8,580 bases of DNA from Thermanaerothrix sp034436175 (GTDB taxonomy: Bacteria > Chloroflexota > Anaerolineae > Anaerolineales > Anaerolineaceae), in contig CAYRUO010000040.1 in NCBI GenBank assembly GCA_964427505.1, positions 1-8,580 on the forward strand, read 5' to 3'. The position numbers were made by a program, and so were the translations under genes. The notes under the pieces are model-generated. The model had not been told where the DNA came from. It did no database searches and worked only from the letters and a program-made list of their open reading frames with translations. Each line of letters starts with the position of its first letter. Within the stretch, counting starts at the first letter, position 1. Shown in pieces: positions 6,384 through 8,580 of the stretch.

Positions 6384-7208
6384 ATGATATCTCGTAAGGT
6401 GATGGGATTCTTAACCGCTGTTGTGGCCTTGCTTTTGTCACAATGTGCACCACAACCGGCAGCCCGTTCAAATTCAGCCCCCCAACAGGTCGAACTAACG
6501 GTCTTTGCAGCCGGTTCACTGACCGAAGCCTTCACCGAATTAGGAACGCTGTTCGAAACGCAACATTCCGGTGTTAAGGTGACGTTCAATTTTGCCAATT
6601 CCAGCACCTTATTGCAGCAAATTTCACAGGGTGCTCCGGCCGATGTGTTTGCCTCGGCGGCGGCTTCCTTTATGGATAAAGCCGTTGCGCAGGGGCTTAT
6701 TGCTCCGGATCACGTGCGTATATTTGCCCGCAACCGACTGGCGGTGATTCTTCCCAAAGACAATCCTGCCAATGTTCAGAGTCTCTCCCAACTGACTCAG
6801 CCCGGTCTCAAGTTGGTCCTGGGCGCCAAAGAAGGCCCCATGGGGACCTATGTGGAGGAATTTTTAAATAAAGCCTCTGCGTCGCAAGCCTTCCCCCCCG
6901 ATTTCAAAGAAAAGGTTTACGCGAATGTGGTATCCTATGAGAGCACCGTCAAGGGTGTGGTTAACAAGGTGGCGCTAAAGGAAGCCGACGCAGGGATCGT
7001 CTTTCTGACGGACGCTCAAAGCGCTGCCGATAAACTCCAGATTCTCGCGATTCCAGATAACCTCAATGTCGCAGCGGTGTACCCAATTGCGCCCTTAAAA
7101 GCCAGCCCTAACCTTGCAATGGCGGAGAAATTTGTCCAGTTTGTCCTTTCAGAGGAAGGACAAACGGTGTTAGCACGTTATGGATTCTTGCCCCCCAATG
7201 ATGACTGA
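6384..7208 (+). CDS. modA: Molybdate-type ABC transporter substrate-binding lipoprotein
   Basis: A 274-residue oxyanion receptor. The N-terminal MISRKVMGFLTAVVALLLSQC is a signal peptide with an atypical lipobox (LSQC, Gln before Cys21). The mature part follows ModA: LTVFAAGSLTEAF with Ser45, FNFANSSTLLQQI (Ser73/74), GAPADVFASA (83-92), GPMGTYVEEF (151-160), SYESTVKGVV (184-193) and ADAGIVFLTDA (201-211), ending RYGFLPPNDD. These blocks match the ligand pocket of E. coli ModA (Ser12, Ser39, Ala125, Val152, Tyr170), except that the Tyr170 position is Phe207. The TauE/SafE gene starts inside its last codons. Molybdate or tungstate is the likely ligand; the sequence cannot separate them. Base use is slightly less GC-rich than in the fbp genes. 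Confidence 0.92.
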   Translation: MISRKVMGFLTAVVALLLSQCAPQPAARSNSAPQQVELTVFAAGSLTEAFTELGTLFETQHSGVKVTFNFANSSTLLQQISQGAPADVFASAAASFMDKAVAQGLIAPDHVRIFARNRLAVILPKDNPANVQSLSQLTQPGLKLVLGAKEGPMGTYVEEFLNKASASQAFPPDFKEKVYANVVSYESTVKGVVNKVALKEADAGIVFLTDAQSAADKLQILAIPDNLNVAAVYPIAPLKASPNLAMAEKFVQFVLSEEGQTVLARYGFLPPNDD

Positions 7209-8007
7209 AGCCCTGCTCGCATTTACGATGGCCATCCCCATTGCTATGCTGGGTGGGTTGATCGGCCTCGGTGGGGCCGAATTCCGCCTGCCGGTGCTGG
7301 TCGGCCTGCTACGGCGTAGTGCACATCAGGCCGTGCCGATCAACCTGGCAATCAGTTTGGTCACCCTGCTGGTGGCGTTGGTCGTGCGTTCCCGCACCCT
7401 GCCGGCGCTACCTTTGGACTCGCTGGGGGTGATTCTGACGGCCATGATCGCTGGTGCCATGCTGACCGCTTATCTCGGCGCCGGATTGACCGCCCGTCTT
7501 TCACCTCATGCTTTAGAAGGTTGGATTCGGCTACTGCTGACCGTCATCGGCTTGCTTTTAGTCCTGGAAGGCTTTGTGCCGCTGACCGAAGCCGGCCTGA
7601 TCGGTGCCTTTCCGGTTGTCCAGGCGCCGGTTGGCTTTATCGCTGGTGGTCTGATCGGCATGGTCAGCAGCACATTGGGGGTCGCCGGCGGTGAACTGAT
7701 CATCCCCACTTTGATATTTATCTTCGGAGTCGGCATTAAAACCGCCGGCAGTGCCAGCCTGATCATCAGTCTCCCAACGGTCATCACCGGACTGATCCGT
7801 TACGCCCGCAAAGGGCTGTTGTTCAGCCGCGATGAGGGCGTGAACATCGTCCTTCCGATGGGCCTTGGCTCGATTATCGGCTCCATCCTGGGCGGCACGT
7901 TGGCGGGGATCGTTCCTGCCAATATTTTGAAAGTTCTATTGGGGCTCATCCTCATCGCCTCGGCCGTGCGTATGTTCCAGCGGCGGACGTCCTCTTCGCT
8001 CGCTTGA
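7198..8007 (+). CDS. TauE/SafE-family membrane protein (putative anion transporter)
   Basis: A 269-residue integral membrane protein with about eight hydrophobic segments and the internal duplication of the family. Each half has a Gly-rich entry: IPIAMLGGLIGLGGAEFRLP (14-33) and GMVSSTLGVAGGELIIPTLI, each followed by an N/S-rich turn and helix (PINLAISL; SASLIISL). TauE/SafE proteins move small anions such as sulfite, sulfoacetate or other sulfur compounds, usually outward; the substrate here is unknown. It overlaps modA by 11 nt from ATG 7198; ATG 7201 is equally possible, and ATG 7180 would add six residues. No clear ribosome binding site, so coupling to modA translation is likely. It occupies the place where modC often lies. 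Ends at TGA 8005-8007. Confidence 0.88.
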   Translation: MMTEALLAFTMAIPIAMLGGLIGLGGAEFRLPVLVGLLRRSAHQAVPINLAISLVTLLVALVVRSRTLPALPLDSLGVILTAMIAGAMLTAYLGAGLTARLSPHALEGWIRLLLTVIGLLLVLEGFVPLTEAGLIGAFPVVQAPVGFIAGGLIGMVSSTLGVAGGELIIPTLIFIFGVGIKTAGSASLIISLPTVITGLIRYARKGLLFSRDEGVNIVLPMGLGSIIGSILGGTLAGIVPANILKVLLGLILIASAVRMFQRRTSSSLA

Positions 8008-8130
8008 CGCTGCAGGTCATTTGAGCCCCATCAACGAGCCGCACCGCGTTCCCGACCGGAAAAAAGCGTTCCGCATTGCGTTTTGAACACAGCCGCGCGG
8101 CTTAAATGAAACGTACAAATGCCCTTTACG

Positions 8131-8164
8131 CAGGACGCCTTCTGAGCATCCAGAAGGCGTCCTG
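8131..8164. terminator. Strong 14-bp hairpin between convergent genes
   Basis: CAGGACGCCTTCTG (8131-8144) pairs perfectly with CAGAAGGCGTCCTG (8151-8164) around AGCATC. It lies between the convergent TauE/SafE gene and the adaptor gene, where a two-way terminator is expected. Neither side has a T tract, so it is not a classical intrinsic terminator and may act as a 3'-end stabiliser or a Rho-assisted stop. The rest of 8008-8198 holds a 12-nt palindrome AGCCGCGCGGCT (8091-8102) and no gene I can support. Confidence 0.55.
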
Positions 8165-8198
8165 AGGGCCGAACGACCCCGGTAAGCGTTGGTCTCCC

Positions 8199-8579
8199 TT
8201 ACGGCTTAAACCGCACTTCCACCGTCATGCCCCAACGCAGACGCGGGTCGGGGTCACTCAGGCGAATGCGCACGGTATAGACGATGTCCCCGCCTTTGGT
8301 GCCGAATTGATCGCTGATCCGCTCCACCGTCCCCTTCAGCGTGATCTCCGGCAGGGCATCCACGTGAATTTCGGCTTCCTGCCCTTCTTTGATCTTTACC
8401 ACATCGGTCTCGCTCAGGTCGCTGGTCTCCACGTAGAGCGTGCTCAAATCCGCCAGCAGCAGCACCGGCTGGTTGGGCATCACCGACTCGCCCGCCGCCA
8501 CCCGCACCTCGATCACCTTGCCGGCAAAGGGCGCTTTGAGGTCGAGGCTGTCCAGGCTGGCCTGAGCCGCGGCCACCTG
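8199..8579 (-). CDS. Periplasmic adaptor (HlyD / RND membrane-fusion family), C-terminal part
   Basis: The last 126 residues of a protein whose start lies right of the window; the frame is open to the edge. It starts in the end of a coiled-coil hairpin (VAAAQASLDSLDL), then the second half of a lipoyl domain (KAPFAGKVIEVRVAAGESV), a beta-barrel domain (VLLLADLSTLYVETSDLSE, VVKIKEGQEAEIHVDALP, LKGTVERISDQF) and the closing strands YTVRIRLSDPDPRLRWGMTV. This domain order is that of adaptors linking an inner-membrane efflux pump or MacB-type ABC exporter to its outer partners. In an organism without a true outer membrane it would act with an exporter at the cell surface. It is convergent to the mod operon and probably unrelated to it. 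The pump partner is outside the window. Confidence 0.88.
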   Translation of the reverse strand, partial: QVAAAQASLDSLDLKAPFAGKVIEVRVAAGESVMPNQPVLLLADLSTLYVETSDLSETDVVKIKEGQEAEIHVDALPEITLKGTVERISDQFGTKGGDIVYTVRIRLSDPDPRLRWGMTVEVRFKP

Positions 8580-8580
8580 C

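Noticed and set aside
8091..8102. 12-nt palindrome AGCCGCGCGGCT as an operator
   Set aside because: No promoter was found next to it, and short GC palindromes are common in such DNA.

Overview
The window looks like a GC-rich bacterial chromosome piece from a metagenome or draft assembly, because it contains a run of 42 Ns at 2643-2684. The gene types suggest a member of Chloroflexota, perhaps Anaerolineae: a thiolase-fold protein next to a DUF35 zinc-ribbon/OB-fold protein, FbpA- and ModA-type binding lipoproteins, and an RND/HlyD-type adaptor. That assignment is inferred from gene style; no marker gene is present.

Layout. (1) Positions 2-783, plus strand: the C-terminus of a thiolase-fold protein, then a complete DUF35 protein, closed by a hairpin at 811-830 that can end transcription from both sides. 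(2) Positions 882-4596, minus strand: an iron(III)-type ABC importer read as binding lipoprotein (fbpA), two-domain permease (fbpB, interrupted by the assembly gap) and ATPase (fbpC). A near-consensus sigma70-type promoter lies at 4646-4674 and the genes are almost contiguous. (3) Positions 4597-5037: a divergent intergenic region with one promoter facing each way and no gene I can support between them. (4) Positions 5038-8007, plus strand: a tightly packed four-gene unit, short TrmO/TsaA-family protein, molybdate-type permease (modB), molybdate-type binding lipoprotein (modA) and a TauE/SafE membrane protein. It has an extended -10 promoter overlapped by a 7-bp inverted repeat. (5) Positions 8008-8198: a non-coding stretch with a strong 14-bp hairpin. 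(6) Positions 8199-8579, minus strand: the C-terminal part of a periplasmic adaptor of an efflux system.

How they work together. The Fbp unit is a complete binding protein-permease-ATPase importer, probably for Fe(III). The plus-strand unit contains the receptor and channel of an oxyanion importer but no ATPase; a TauE/SafE protein sits where modC is often found, and a tRNA-methyltransferase-family protein leads the operon. The ATP supply of this importer and the roles of its two unusual partners are the most interesting open points. A second one is the thiolase-fold protein, whose normally catalytic His is Asn beside a DUF35 partner. I saw no CRISPR array, tRNA, rRNA, insertion sequence or phage gene.
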